NCBI RefSeq assembly: GCF_001688725.2
Contig: NZ_CP015401.2
Span: 1,240,001-1,304,000, forward strand
Length of the DNA: 64,000 bases
Reading direction: 5' to 3'
From: Bacteroides caecimuris
GTDB taxonomy: Bacteria > Bacteroidota > Bacteroidia > Bacteroidales > Bacteroidaceae
The notes below the pieces were generated by a model, which saw only the letters and a program-made list of their open reading frames with translations, searched no databases and had not been told where the DNA came from. Below are positions 51,887-61,600 of the stretch, piece by piece (within the stretch, counting starts at the first letter, position 1; each line of letters starts with the position of its first letter). The position numbers and the translations under genes were made by a program.

Positions 51887-53958
51887 CCTTCCGTAGCGAA
51901 GGATATAGCAAACGTGTTGAATGTCCGGGAGCGGCACGATGGCTACCTCTCAGGTAACGGCTACCTCGTTACCTGGGCGTTCGGCCATCTCGTCCAGCTC
52001 GCCATGCCCGAAGCATACGGCTATGCGGGCTTCCGGCGTGAGAACCTGCCCATTCTGCCGCAGGAGTTCAAGTACATCCCCCGCCAGATACGGGAGGACA
52101 AGGAATACAAGCCCGATCCCGGCGTGCTCAAACAGTTGAAGGTCATCAAAGAGGTTTTCGACCGTTCCGACCGTATCGTCGTGGCGACCGATGCCGGGCG
52201 TGAGGGCGAAGCCATTCATCGGTACATCTACAATTACCTTGGCTGCTGCAAGCCCTGCCTGCGCCTCTGGATCTCCTCGCTGACCGACCGTGCCATCCGG
52301 GAAGGGCTGAACAACCTCAAGCCCGGCAGCGACTACGATAACCTCTACCGTGCCGCCGAAGCCCGTGCCATCGCCGACTGGGAGATTGGGCTGAACGCCA
52401 CCCAAGCTCTCAGCATCGCCGCCGGGCAGGGCATCTACTCCCTCGGAAGGGTGCAGACGCCCACCTTGATGATGATCTGCTCCCGTTATCTGGAGAACAG
52501 GGATTTCACCCCGCAGACCTATTACCGGCTGAAGGTCACGGCGGAAAAGGACGGCACGCCCTTCGCCGCCATCTCCGAATTGCGTTACGAAACCCTTCCG
52601 GCGGCAAACGCCGCCCTCGCCGCTGTTACCACAACGGGAACGGTGGAGGTTGCCGACGTGCAGCGCAGGGAGGTGAGCCAAGAGCCTCCCTTGCTCTACG
52701 ACCTGACCGCCTTGCAGAAAGAGGCGAACGGCAGGTACGGCTTCTCGGCAGACAAGACCCTCTCCGTCGCCCAGTCGCTTTACGAGAAGAAGCTGCTGAG
52801 CTACCCCCGTACCGGCTCCCGCTATCTCTCGGACGATGTGTTCGACGAGATACCCGACCGCATCGCCCTGCTGGAGCGGTACCCGGCTCTCGCCGCCCAT
52901 GCCGCCGCCCTAAAAGGGGCTTCGCTCAACCGCCGCAGCGTGGATGCGGGGAAAGTTACCGACCACCATGCGCTCATCATCACCGAGTGTCTGCCCGGCG
53001 AGCTGTCCGCCGACGAGCGCACGGTGTACGACATGGTAGCTGCCCGCCTGCTCGAAGCCTTCTCCGCCCGTTGCCTCAAGGACGTTACCACCGTCTCTTT
53101 CACGGCGGGGAACAGCGTGTTCACCGCCAAGGGGACGGTCGTCAGGTCTGCCGGATGGCGTGCCGTGCGGGACGAGCGGGACGAGGACGACGAGGGTACA
53201 GCCGCTTTGCCGCCCTTGCAGCCCGGCGAGGCTTTCCCCCTGCAATCGGCGGAGTGTGTGGAGAAACAGACCAAGCCCCGTCCCCTGCACACCGAGAGCA
53301 GCCTGCTTTCGGCGATGGAGCATTGCGGCAGGGAGTTGCAGGACAACGAGCTGCGGGACAGCCTGAAAGGAAACGGTATCGGCACGCCCGCCACCCGTGC
53401 CTCCATCATCGAGACCCTCTTTGCCCGTAACTACGTGCGCCGGGAGAAGAAGAGCCTCGTGCCGACCGACAAGGGGCTTGCCGTGTATCAGATAGTGAAG
53501 GACAAGCGCATCGCCGATGTCGAGATGACCGGGCAGTGGGAGACCGCCCTCGCCAAGATCGAGAGCGGGGAGATGAATCCCGACACCTTCCGCAAGGGCA
53601 TCGAGATCTATGCCGCCCAGATTACCGAAGAACTCCTGCAAGTGCAGGTATCGGTGGCGGACGGCGGACATATCCCGTGCCCCAAGTGCCGTTCCGGTCG
53701 CATCCTCCTTTACCCGAAGGTCGCCAAGTGCAGCAACGTCGATTGTGGGCTTACCGTCTTCCGTGGCAAGGGGGAGAAGCAACTCACCGACAGCCAGATT
53801 ACCGACCTTGTAACCAAAGGCAAAACATCCCTTATCAAAGGCTTCAGGAGCAGGGAGGGCAAGCCCTTCGATGCGTACCTCACCTTCGACAAGGACTTCC
53901 GCACCGTGTACGGGTTCCCGCCCCGCACGGACAAGCCCAAAGGAAAGGAGCGCAGGCG

Positions 53959-54435
53959 ATGAACGGCATCGGTTGGATCACCGTGGCGGAAGCCGCCCGG
54001 CTCTGCGGCACGGACGAGCTGCGCATCACCCTCTGGATGAACGGCAACCACATCGCCTACGCCCGTTTCGACGGCATCCTGATGATCGACGGCGCATCCA
54101 TTGCCGCCCTGTTCAGCCGCAACCGGGTCGCCACCATCTACGAGGACGTGGCACAGCAGCGGGGCAAGCCCGGCAGACCGGGCAGGCTCCGCCGCCTGCT
54201 CGACACCCCGCTTGATGCCTTCGGCTTGTCGCAGCGCATTGTCCGGGCGTGCCGGGAACTGGGCGTCTTCACCGTGGAGCACCTGCTCGTCCACCTCCGC
54301 CGCTTCCGCTTCTCCCGCCTGTACTGTGTCCGCAACTTCGGCAGCGGATCGGCAGCCGAGACCCTCCGGCGGCTCCGGCAGGACGGCTTGACAGACGACG
54401 GCAGCCCACGGGATTTCAAGGTCTTGTACCCGTAA
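53959..54435 (+). CDS. Excisionase-like head with RNA polymerase alpha-CTD-like tail
   Basis: 158 residues, overlapping the topB stop by four bases (ATGA). The first ~50 residues look like a MerR/excisionase helix-turn-helix (WITVAEAARLCGTDELRITL, DGILMIDGASIAALF). The last ~60 (LSQRIVRACRELGVFTVEHL, RNFGSGSAAETLRRLRQDGL) follow the helix-hairpin-helix pattern of the RNA polymerase alpha C-terminal domain, with the RNFG motif. It might bind DNA next to the element's excision or transfer functions. The tail assignment is by pattern only. Confidence 0.55.
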   Translation: MNGIGWITVAEAARLCGTDELRITLWMNGNHIAYARFDGILMIDGASIAALFSRNRVATIYEDVAQQRGKPGRPGRLRRLLDTPLDAFGLSQRIVRACRELGVFTVEHLLVHLRRFRFSRLYCVRNFGSGSAAETLRRLRQDGLTDDGSPRDFKVLYP

Positions 54436-54639
54436 TCCCGGCAATATTCACTATCTTTGTCAGCCGATTATATAAGAAGGCGGATTTGTCTTTCCCATAA
54501 CCGACTGGCAAATACTCGAAAGGATTTCGAACCTATTCTGTTCATAATATGAAGCGTTCCATTTCCCTTTAAACAGCCTTTTTACAGCTCAAAAAGGGTT
54601 AAATGCTTGAATTTGTGGACATATATTCGAAAAATATTG

Positions 54640-54647
54640 TATTTTTG
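54640..54647 (+). promoter_or_regulatory. -7 box of the RnlA/RnlB operon
   Basis: TATTTTTG matches TAnnTTTG 20 bases before the rnlA ATG. No -33 match at the usual distance. A second box, TATCTTTG, lies further upstream at 54452-54459. Confidence 0.45.
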
Positions 54648-54667
54648 TACCCGAAAATAGGACAACA

Positions 54668-55717
54668 ATGGCTAAAAAGCACTCATTATCTGTTGAAAAC
54701 ATAGATCAGGTTGCTATTGATTTTATAGCGACAAAACCTTCATATTCAATCAAAATAACAGATTGCCAAGAAGGTAAATTAAAAAAAATAGCAATAACTC
54801 ATAATAAGGAAACAGGTATCTTAAACTGTTTTATTAATGGCGGGCAAGTTTCTTACAGTACGCAAGGAAAAGCACATTTAAAAGGAATATGTGAAGAATG
54901 TTGGAACGTTATCCTTCAAAATACTTCAATTCCTTGCCCTGATAAGAAAAGCTTTACGGCAAAAGGAATAAGTGAAGAAGATTTTGATGCTTTTATAGAT
55001 GTATTATCGGAAAGTGATGAAATCGAAATAACTACGGTCAATACAGATAACAATCCTGCTATCAGGAACCAATATCATTTAAAGGGGAAATATGATGCCA
55101 AGGTATCTATTATTTTTTATAATAATGGGACTTTATTTTTACAGGGAGCTGTAACAGCTTTTTATATTGAGCTTATTACAGAAATAATGGAGACAATATC
55201 TTCTGTTCCAACCGAAGTAATGGAAGACTTCTTGGCTATTCAACCTTTAGTTGGATGTGTGATAGAAAAAGATTTGAATAAGCATTTCACGAAAACTGAA
55301 AACATTGAAGGAAGTATTCTTGAAGATTTTCTGAAAACATCTATTGCTCTTGCTAACTCCGGTGTTGTGGTTGATGATTACGGGTGTTATACATTCGGTA
55401 TAATGAAGGCTTTGGATGGCTTGATTAGCAAAAGACTCTTGGAAGACGCACCGGATTTTAAAGATTATGGTACATATTTTGAGAGAGGTAAAGACGGAAA
55501 CTACCATTTTTTGGAGAATGTGGGAACTTACAATGGTAATCCCTCGTTAAAAAGAGCATTGGAAAAAGCGTATGACTTTTATAACAAGAATCGGCATACA
55601 ACTTTCCATATTGATCGCAGGAACTTAGAAACAAGCAGAACCTTATATTATGATGAAGCGGTAAACATAATAAAGGACGGACTTGTTATTATAAATGACT
55701 TATGTACTAATTGGTAA
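54668..55717 (+). CDS. rnlA: RnlA-like toxin (RNase LS family)
   Basis: 349 residues, close to the usual RnlA length. The N-terminal part has repeated small alpha/beta domains (SYSIKITDCQEGKLKKIAIT, KGISEEDFDAFIDVLSESDE). The C-terminal HEPN-like domain ends with FYNKNRHTTFHIDRRNLETS, which holds the RxxxxH catalytic pattern of HEPN RNases. RnlA cleaves mRNA when phage infection removes its antitoxin. It is followed by an RnlB-like gene four bases on. AT-rich, unlike the topB module before it. Confidence 0.75.
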   Translation: MAKKHSLSVENIDQVAIDFIATKPSYSIKITDCQEGKLKKIAITHNKETGILNCFINGGQVSYSTQGKAHLKGICEECWNVILQNTSIPCPDKKSFTAKGISEEDFDAFIDVLSESDEIEITTVNTDNNPAIRNQYHLKGKYDAKVSIIFYNNGTLFLQGAVTAFYIELITEIMETISSVPTEVMEDFLAIQPLVGCVIEKDLNKHFTKTENIEGSILEDFLKTSIALANSGVVVDDYGCYTFGIMKALDGLISKRLLEDAPDFKDYGTYFERGKDGNYHFLENVGTYNGNPSLKRALEKAYDFYNKNRHTTFHIDRRNLETSRTLYYDEAVNIIKDGLVIINDLCTNW

Positions 55718-55721
55718 AGAA

Positions 55722-56108
55722 ATGAAGACAAAAGATTATCAAATAATCTCTTTAGGAGAACGAAGTTTTTTAGTAGTAGTTCTGTCATTGGAAATGACGG
55801 ATTACTATTGGACTGCTCTCCAATCAGAATTGGCAAAATATAATGTTGCCGATGCTGAAGTTTATTTTGATTTTCTATACCGTAACGGATTAAAAAATAG
55901 ATTTTTCAAAACTAAGCTCATGGGAGTTAGTCTATTGAATAATTCTTTGAGAAAATGTAAAGCTACACAAGAGTGTATTAGTGCTTCTGATAAATTCTTT
56001 ACTTTGCATAAGGATGTGATTGAACATAGCGTATTATCGTCTATTCAAAAAACATTCTTTAGAAAGAAATTAGACAGAACTAATATTCTTCCGACAAATG
56101 TACTTTAA
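55722..56108 (+). CDS. rnlB: RnlB-like antitoxin
   Basis: 128 residues from ATG 55722 (a start at 55695 would overlap rnlA). The sequence YQIISLGERSFLVVVLSLEM and VYFDFLYRNGLKNRFFKTKL fits the RnlB pattern, and the length is near the known 123 residues. It should hold RnlA inactive and be unstable. A strong terminator follows. Confidence 0.65.
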   Translation: MKTKDYQIISLGERSFLVVVLSLEMTDYYWTALQSELAKYNVADAEVYFDFLYRNGLKNRFFKTKLMGVSLLNNSLRKCKATQECISASDKFFTLHKDVIEHSVLSSIQKTFFRKKLDRTNILPTNVL

Positions 56109-56135
56109 CATTATAAAGGAATCAATATATTAGAA

Positions 56136-56170
56136 CAAAAGGTGCATCAATGATGCACCTTTTGTTTATA
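56136..56170 (+). terminator. Terminator of the RnlA/RnlB operon
   Basis: CAAAAGGTGCATC and GATGCACCTTTTG form a perfect 13 bp stem with a 3-base loop, followed by TTTATA. Confidence 0.75.
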
Positions 56171-56211
56171 CTTCAAATTTAGGCAACGGTATTACCTAAA
56201 TTTAATATTCT

Positions 56212-56305
56212 TTTGTCTTTCAAAGAATTTACCTTATCTTTGCACCAATAGAACCCGCCAAGCCTCTTGATAATGCTCAAATAGGCGGGTCGTTTTTTAT
56301 TCTGC
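56212..56305 (+). ncRNA. Candidate small RNA or attenuator leader
   Basis: TTTG (56212-56215), 19 bases, TATCTTTG (56235-56242) is a perfect promoter. From the start near 56249, ACCCGCC and GGCGGGT pair about 30 bases apart and are followed by CGTTTTTTATT, an intrinsic terminator. Transcription would end before the HipA_N gene at 56338 unless read-through occurs, so this is either a ~50 nt RNA or an attenuator. Confidence 0.5.
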
Positions 56306-56337
56306 TTTAGAATACCACTATAATGAAATTATAATAA

Positions 56338-56688
56338 ATGAATAGAACGATGAAAAAACAGGCTATTCATTCGGGCAAAGGGCAGGCTGACTTCATCTTG
56401 ACATTGAACAAACTGGAGGTCGGTACGTTGTTGTATGCCGATAATGTTTGGTTTTTCTCTTACTCGGAAGAGTTCAAGAGGCAGAGAGACATCCTGCCGT
56501 TGGTAAATTTCCCGACGGTAGATAAAGAATACTCATCCAGCGAGTTGTGGCCCTTCTTTGTTTCCCGCATACCGAGCCGTGCACAACTCCAAGCTCCCAA
56601 AGGTACAGAAAGGCAGGATTTGGTTTCTCTGCTTAAAAACTACGGTCGTAAGACGATAGCGAACCCGTATCAACTCATTCCGGCTTAG
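56338..56688 (+). CDS. Lone HipA N-terminal-domain protein
   Basis: 116 residues. The block KLEVGTLLYADNVWFFSYSE, then LPLVNFPTVDKEYSSSELWP and FFVSRIPSRAQ matches the N-terminal subdomain of HipA kinases. In many Bacteroidales this domain is a separate short gene followed by the kinase body, but no kinase follows here; after a terminator (56798) comes the invertase gene. It is probably a leftover of a HipA-type module. Confidence 0.6.
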   Translation: MNRTMKKQAIHSGKGQADFILTLNKLEVGTLLYADNVWFFSYSEEFKRQRDILPLVNFPTVDKEYSSSELWPFFVSRIPSRAQLQAPKGTERQDLVSLLKNYGRKTIANPYQLIPA

Positions 56689-57081
56689 AACGATAACATA
56701 CTTACCCCGCTTCCCGTCCGTTCAGCGTACTTTGGGTAAATCTCTTATAAGAGTGCGGCAACCGATTGTCGTACTCTTGTTATATATTCCCGTTGTCATT
56801 CCAAGAATTTTATGTAATTCTGGAATAGTTTTCTTTTCGCCTTATTATAAAGGCTTTGGGAGGAATGCCCGATTTTGAGGTAACGAGTTGGCAACCGTGC
56901 TTATTGCTGCGCTCTGCTGTGAGTTGCTATCAAGTCAGTCGTTCTATGCGCAAATATATGAATAAAAATCAAATTGTATTATATAAAAATGGAAATTGAA
57001 GGTTAGTCAAAGACGAAACGGCAAAAAATTAAATGTAAAATCAACGCACTCTTAGGTTTATCATGAAAAACTATCCATATT
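56689..57081. other. Intergenic region with no gene seen
   Basis: About 390 bases. It holds a terminator hairpin at 56798-56836 and otherwise no frame or RNA motif I can support. It may be the remains of a lost hipA kinase region. Confidence 0.4.
56798..56836 (+). terminator. Terminator downstream of the HipA_N gene
   Basis: ATTCCAAGAATT and AATTCTGGAAT form a stem with one bulge, followed by AGTTTTCTTTT. Confidence 0.55.
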
Positions 57082-57113
57082 ATATATCTATAAACATTTA
57101 TAATTAGATATAT
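57082..57113. promoter_or_regulatory. Inverted repeat at the invertase start
   Basis: ATATATCTA (57082-57090) and TAGATATAT (57105-57113) are perfect 9 bp arms that end directly before the invertase ATG. Possible operator controlling the recombinase. Confidence 0.4.
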
Positions 57114-57722
57114 ATGATATACGGATACATTAGAGTAAGCAGTGACAAGCAGACGGTAGAAAACCAACGTTTTGAAATCAATAATTTCTGCGACAATCAA
57201 AACATGAAAATTGATGGTTGGATTGAGGAAACCATTAGTGGAACAAAAGCCTACAACAAACGGGAACTTGGAAAGTTGCTCAACAAAGTACAGAAAGATG
57301 ATTTGATTATCTGTGCTGAATTGTCCAGATTGGGCCGTAATCTCTTTATGATAATGGAAATTCTGAATATTTGCATGGGCAAGGAATGTAGGGTTTGGAC
57401 TATCAAGGACAACTATCGGTTGGGGGAGGACATTCAAAGTAAGGTGTTGGCTTTTGCTTTTGGACTGTCAGCTGAAATTGAGCGTAACCTTATTAGCCAA
57501 CGAACCAAAGAAGCTTTGGCACGAAAAAAAACAGAGGGGGTGGTATTGGGACGTCCTAAAGGGAAAAAGAGTGCTCCAGAGAAGTACAAGCTCCACGATA
57601 AGAAAATTCTCATACAAGAACTATTGAAAGCAGAAGTTTCACAGCGCAAAATCGCTAAAATTTGTAAAGTGGATAGAAATACGCTCGCCCGATTTATCAA
57701 GACTTTTATGGTAGAAACATAA
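57114..57722 (+). CDS. Serine DNA invertase, Mpi/Hin type
   Basis: 202 residues, the normal length of invertases. The N-terminal catalytic domain begins MIYGYIRVSSDKQTVENQRF with the serine nucleophile in RVSS; ELSRLGRN and ERNLISQRTKEALARKK are typical, as is GVVLGRPKG at the linker. The C-terminal helix-turn-helix (VSQRKIAKICKVDRNTLARF) binds the crossover sites. Members include Mpi of Bacteroides fragilis, which flips promoter segments. It ends one base before the 22 bp inverted repeat that borders the invertible segment, so it is the likely switch for the restriction-modification gene. Confidence 0.92.
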   Translation: MIYGYIRVSSDKQTVENQRFEINNFCDNQNMKIDGWIEETISGTKAYNKRELGKLLNKVQKDDLIICAELSRLGRNLFMIMEILNICMGKECRVWTIKDNYRLGEDIQSKVLAFAFGLSAEIERNLISQRTKEALARKKTEGVVLGRPKGKKSAPEKYKLHDKKILIQELLKAEVSQRKIAKICKVDRNTLARFIKTFMVET

Positions 57723-57723
57723 G

Positions 57724-57745
57724 GAGCGATTTTGTGCAGCAAGAG
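57724..57745 (+). repeat. Invertase crossover site, copy 1
   Basis: 22 bases beginning GAGCGATTTTGTGC and ending AGCAAGAG, starting just after the invertase stop. A dyad T-TTG...CAA-A lies within it. In the cassette frame it encodes SDFVQQE, the same residues as at copy 2. Confidence 0.85.
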
Positions 57746-58648
57746 TGTGTGGTGTGCGACTTCGTTTCCTCAGATTCGTGGGTGATACTCTCGCCTATTG
57801 AGCAGAGTATCAAACGGAAAATTGATGCTGTGGGAACTCCATTGAAGGACTGGAACATTCAAATCAACTACGGTATTAAGACAGGATTCAATGACGCATT
57901 TATCATCAACACTAAAAAGCGTGATGAGATATTGGCGAATTGTCAGACAGAAGATGAGCGTCAAAAAACGGCTGAACTTATACGACCGATTCTCCGTGGC
58001 AGGGATATCAAAAGATATGAATATGAGTGGGCGGACTTGTGGATTATAGCCACATTTCCTTCGCGGCATTATGATATAGAAAGTTATCCTGCGGTGAAAA
58101 ATTATCTTCTGTCAATTGGCATAGAGCGTTTGGAACAAACAGGAGAAACTCATATTGTTAATGGCAAAAAAATAAAAGCCCGAAAGAAAACCTGTAACGA
58201 GTGGTTTGAAACACAAGATAGCATCAGTTATTGGGAGGATTTTTCTAAGCCAAAAATTGTGTGGGGAGAAATATCTGATAAATCAAAATTTGCTTTCGAC
58301 TTTTTAGGGGAATATATACCAGAAGCAACTTCTTTTTACATGAAAGGCGAATGCATTGAATACCTTTTGTCTGCTTTAAATTCGTCTGTGTCTGAATGGT
58401 TGTTTTCTAAAGTAGGAACAACTACAGGAGTGGGGACAATTAGATGGAAAAAGTATACCATAGAACAGCTTATTGTTGCTAAGCTATCTACTGAACAACT
58501 AAATACTCATCTTGCTGCTTTCAATGATTTGAAAGTAGGCAAGATGAGTATTACGGATTTTGAATGTTTTAGCAATAAGTTGATGTATGATATTTATAAG
58601 CTTACCTCAGATGAAATTCAATATATTGAAAACCAGCAAACTTTCTAA
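57725..58648 (+). pseudogene. Silent alternative C-terminal specificity cassette
   Basis: Open frame of ~308 codons with no start codon of its own beyond GTG, no promoter and no methylase domain. From SDFVQQE it follows the expressed gene's C-terminus (DSWVILSPIEQSIKRKIDA, then EILANCQTEDERQKTAELIR) but then diverges strongly in the target-recognition part (FPSRHYDIESYPAVKNYLLS) and keeps only the framework (YWEDFSKPKIVW). It ends TAA one base before the stop of the expressed gene on the other strand. Best read as an unexpressed alternative module, not an independent gene. Confidence 0.85.
57915..57991 (+). repeat. 77 bp perfect inverted repeat inside the specificity region, copy 1
   Basis: Identical to the inverse of 59331-59407. 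Encodes the conserved KRDEILANCQTEDERQKTAE part of both alternative C-termini. The identity stands out against diverged flanks and suggests gene conversion. Confidence 0.8.
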
Positions 58649-58649
58649 T

Positions 58650-61600
58650 CTAAATAGACTTTCGGAGTGAAGAAACAAATGAATGTAGAAAATTAGTTTC
58701 TTCACTCGTGAATCCATATACCATTGAAACCAAACTCTCTATTTTAGAGTCAATGAATGGTAGATTGATATTTTTATTTGTTATACGTTTTGCAAGTTCA
58801 GCTAATTCAACAAGTTCTATTTTGTTTGCATCATAAAGAGGTATAGGGAAAGTCGCTATATTTTGACCTCCAACTTGAACATCTCCAACGCCAGTTTTAT
58901 TCATATTAGTCACATAGCTATACCATGTTATAGCTTGTGAATTCAGTACAGCCAACAGATAATCCAAATGATTGCCTGTCATAATATAACACGCATTGTT
59001 CATTACATAATTGTTGGTATCATATGCAAAAGCCATTTGGTTCCCGATTATTTTCCATACAATTTTTGGCTTAGAAAAATCCTCCATATATGCGCAGTTT
59101 CGTAGGTTATATGGCGTATCACCTCGGTCAGACCGTTTCTCTATTTGTGAGAATCCCTTATACATCTTACCGCTATAGGCTATACCTCCATTATCCAACC
59201 ATTCTTTAATTGCAGGATAATCATTTATATTTACAGGCTTTATTCCCTTATTTTTCAATCCATTATGTGTATTAATAAGCCAAAGACCAGCCCAATCATA
59301 TCCGTAACGTTTCACATCGCGTCCTCTCAAAATCGGTCGTATAAGTTCAGCCGTTTTTTGACGCTCATCTTCTGTCTGACAATTCGCCAATATCTCATCA
59401 CGCTTTTCGGTAGAAATGATAAACGCATCGTTATACCCAGTAAGGACTCCTCGATAAATGTTTATATTCCAATCTTTGAGTGGTGTACCAATAGACTCAA
59501 TCTTACGCCTGATACTTTGCTCGATTGGCGACAATATTACCCAACTGTCACTACCGGAGAAATCGCAAATGGTATGCTCTTGCTGCACAAAATCGCTCAA
59601 ATTATTCAATCCATTCGCATCTTGTACCAAACAAGCTTGTGTGTTAAAAATATTTGCTGCTTTTTGAGATAAAAGAATATTTGCTTCTACCGTTATTGCA
59701 TCGAATATTTTTATACCTGCAAAATCTATCAACATAATAGGATTCGTTTGGCTTGCAAAGTAATCTCGTAAGGCTTCACCGTATCCTGCACGCATCCATT
59801 TATTAGACGTGATATAGCAAAGATAACCATTAGGACTAAGTAGATTCATACCCAACTCATAGAAGAGACAGTAAATATCACCAGTACGTGCATAAGTTAC
59901 GTAACCCATGCGTTCCAATACATCGGCACTCTTACCCATAGATTGTAACTGAATGTAAGGTGGATTGCCAATGATACAGTCAAATCCCAAGAAGTTACCT
60001 TCGGCATCGAGTACTTCTGGAAATTCTATACGCCATTCGAATGCGCCAAGGTAAATTTTGTTGGAACGTATCTCCTCAAATATATTTTCTAAAGTTGCAA
60101 CCTCTTTCTTTAAGTCGGCAATGCGCTTGTCTAACGCTTTCTTTTCCTTTTTTGTCGGTTCAAACAGTTGAGGTGCTTGTAAGGTTGCCAACTCAGAGCG
60201 GCGTTTGTTCAATCTAACCAATCGTGCATCCCTGCGGCTAATCTCTGTTCTCAGTTTCGACTTGATTTCAGTGATAAGCGTTTCCAAATCCTGCTTTTCG
60301 CTTTTACTTTGGGCATTTTTATATTTAGCTACAGCCTCCTTATATTGGCTGATGCTAATACCAGACTCTCGCAGTACGGTCTGAATACTGTCAGTCAAAG
60401 CGAATCGGTGAAGCAAAGAATTTCCACACTTGATATTAATGTCGATATTTGGCAAGGTCTCCAAATAGGTATAGTTACTTTCAGCCGTATAATAAGCATT
60501 CTTCAACAATTCAATCCACAGCCGTAGACGGCAGATTTTCACAGAGTTGGGATTAATATCAACGCCAAACAAACAGTTCTCAATGATTTGACGCTTCTCC
60601 TTGAAAAGGGTTTCCTGCATGCGGCGACTTTCCGCATTGAGTGTGTTGTAAGCAAATAAGTTGCCTTCGGCATCGGTCACAATCAGCTCATCATTTTCAA
60701 TGGCAAGTTGATAGTCAGCTTTGCGGATACGCTTACCGGTAGCATCTACCAAAATACCCAATTCGTATTTCAAGAGTATCAGTTCATTGAGAGCAGACAC
60801 AAGAAAGTGCCCCGAACCAACAGCAGGGTCACATAGGTGTAAATTGTTAATCAGTTCATTGGCTTCGGCTATATTGTCGATACGGTTGTATAAGTCTGTA
60901 CGGGTGGCACAATTCCAGCCATAGCAATCATTAAACTTTTGCAGTACGGTCTTGGTGATTGCTTCGCGGCACATAAACATAGTGATAAAGCCTGGTGTGA
61001 ATACTGAACCATCTTTGTGGCCGTTTATTTTTTCGAATATGAGACCTAAAACAGAGGCATTGATGAGTGTTTTAGCCTCTTCTTGCACTTCTTCACTGCC
61101 TTCGCTCGCAAAGTTATAAGCATCAAGAAAAGCAAACAAGTATTGCAGGGTAGGCAATGCGCTGACTTGCAGATTACGTTTGGGGTTCCGCAATACGCTA
61201 CTTGTCAAGACGGGAAGTTCCGTACGCTGTGAAAGGCTGTTTATCTTGATTGTTTTACTTTCCAAATCTGTCACCTCGAAAAGAGAACTGTTGAGATAGG
61301 GAACGTAAGCAAAATCACGCATAATGGACTGTGTGCGGTGGCTCATGTCACGTGCAAGCACTTGGAAAAAAAGTGTGTTGAGGTCATCATAGTCATGAAT
61401 CTTGGCTGTTGAAAGAAATTTATAGATAACATCTCCATTGTGGTATTTCAACATCTGAGCCTCCAACAGTTTCAAGAAAAGGATGCGATTCATCCAAGTG
61501 ATGCACAGTTCCATTGCAACATTAAATAACCGTTCCTCATAATCGTTCCCATACAGACTACCATTTACGTGGCGCAAACAATCCTCTGCATCCAGTTGGT

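Larger units (their letters stand above)
48319..53962 (+). pseudogene. topB: Topoisomerase III gene split after codon 9 by a RIT element
   Basis: The first nine codons (MITAVIAEK, 48319-48345) stand left of the element; the frame resumes right of it at 51887 with PSVAKDIANVLNVRERHDGY and runs to 53962. Joined, they give the usual TopB start with the EKPSVA motif, whose Glu and Lys are catalytic. The remainder (~690 residues) has the Toprim ATDAGREGEAIHRY, the active Tyr in LSYPRTGSRYLS and a C-terminal zinc finger (CPKCRSGRI ... CSNVDCG). As it stands the enzyme lacks its catalytic N-terminus and is probably dead. In CTnDOT-type elements the homologue is exc. Confidence 0.9.
57724..59598. other. 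Predicted invertible specificity segment
   Basis: About 1.87 kb bounded by a 22 bp perfect inverted repeat (57724-57745 and 59577-59598). It contains the silent C-terminal cassette on the plus strand and the expressed C-terminus of the type IIG gene on the minus strand, tail to tail. Inversion would join the silent cassette in frame to the enzyme and silence the present one. Confidence 0.85.

Noticed and set aside
51950-53782. Long minus-strand ORFs opposite topB
   Set aside because: GC-rich shadows with low-complexity composition; topB motifs are clear on the plus strand.
57734-58648. Independent gene for a TaqI/Eco57I-type specificity protein
   Set aside because: It lacks an ATG, promoter and methylase domain, and begins exactly at the invertase crossover site. 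It makes more sense as a silent alternative C-terminus.
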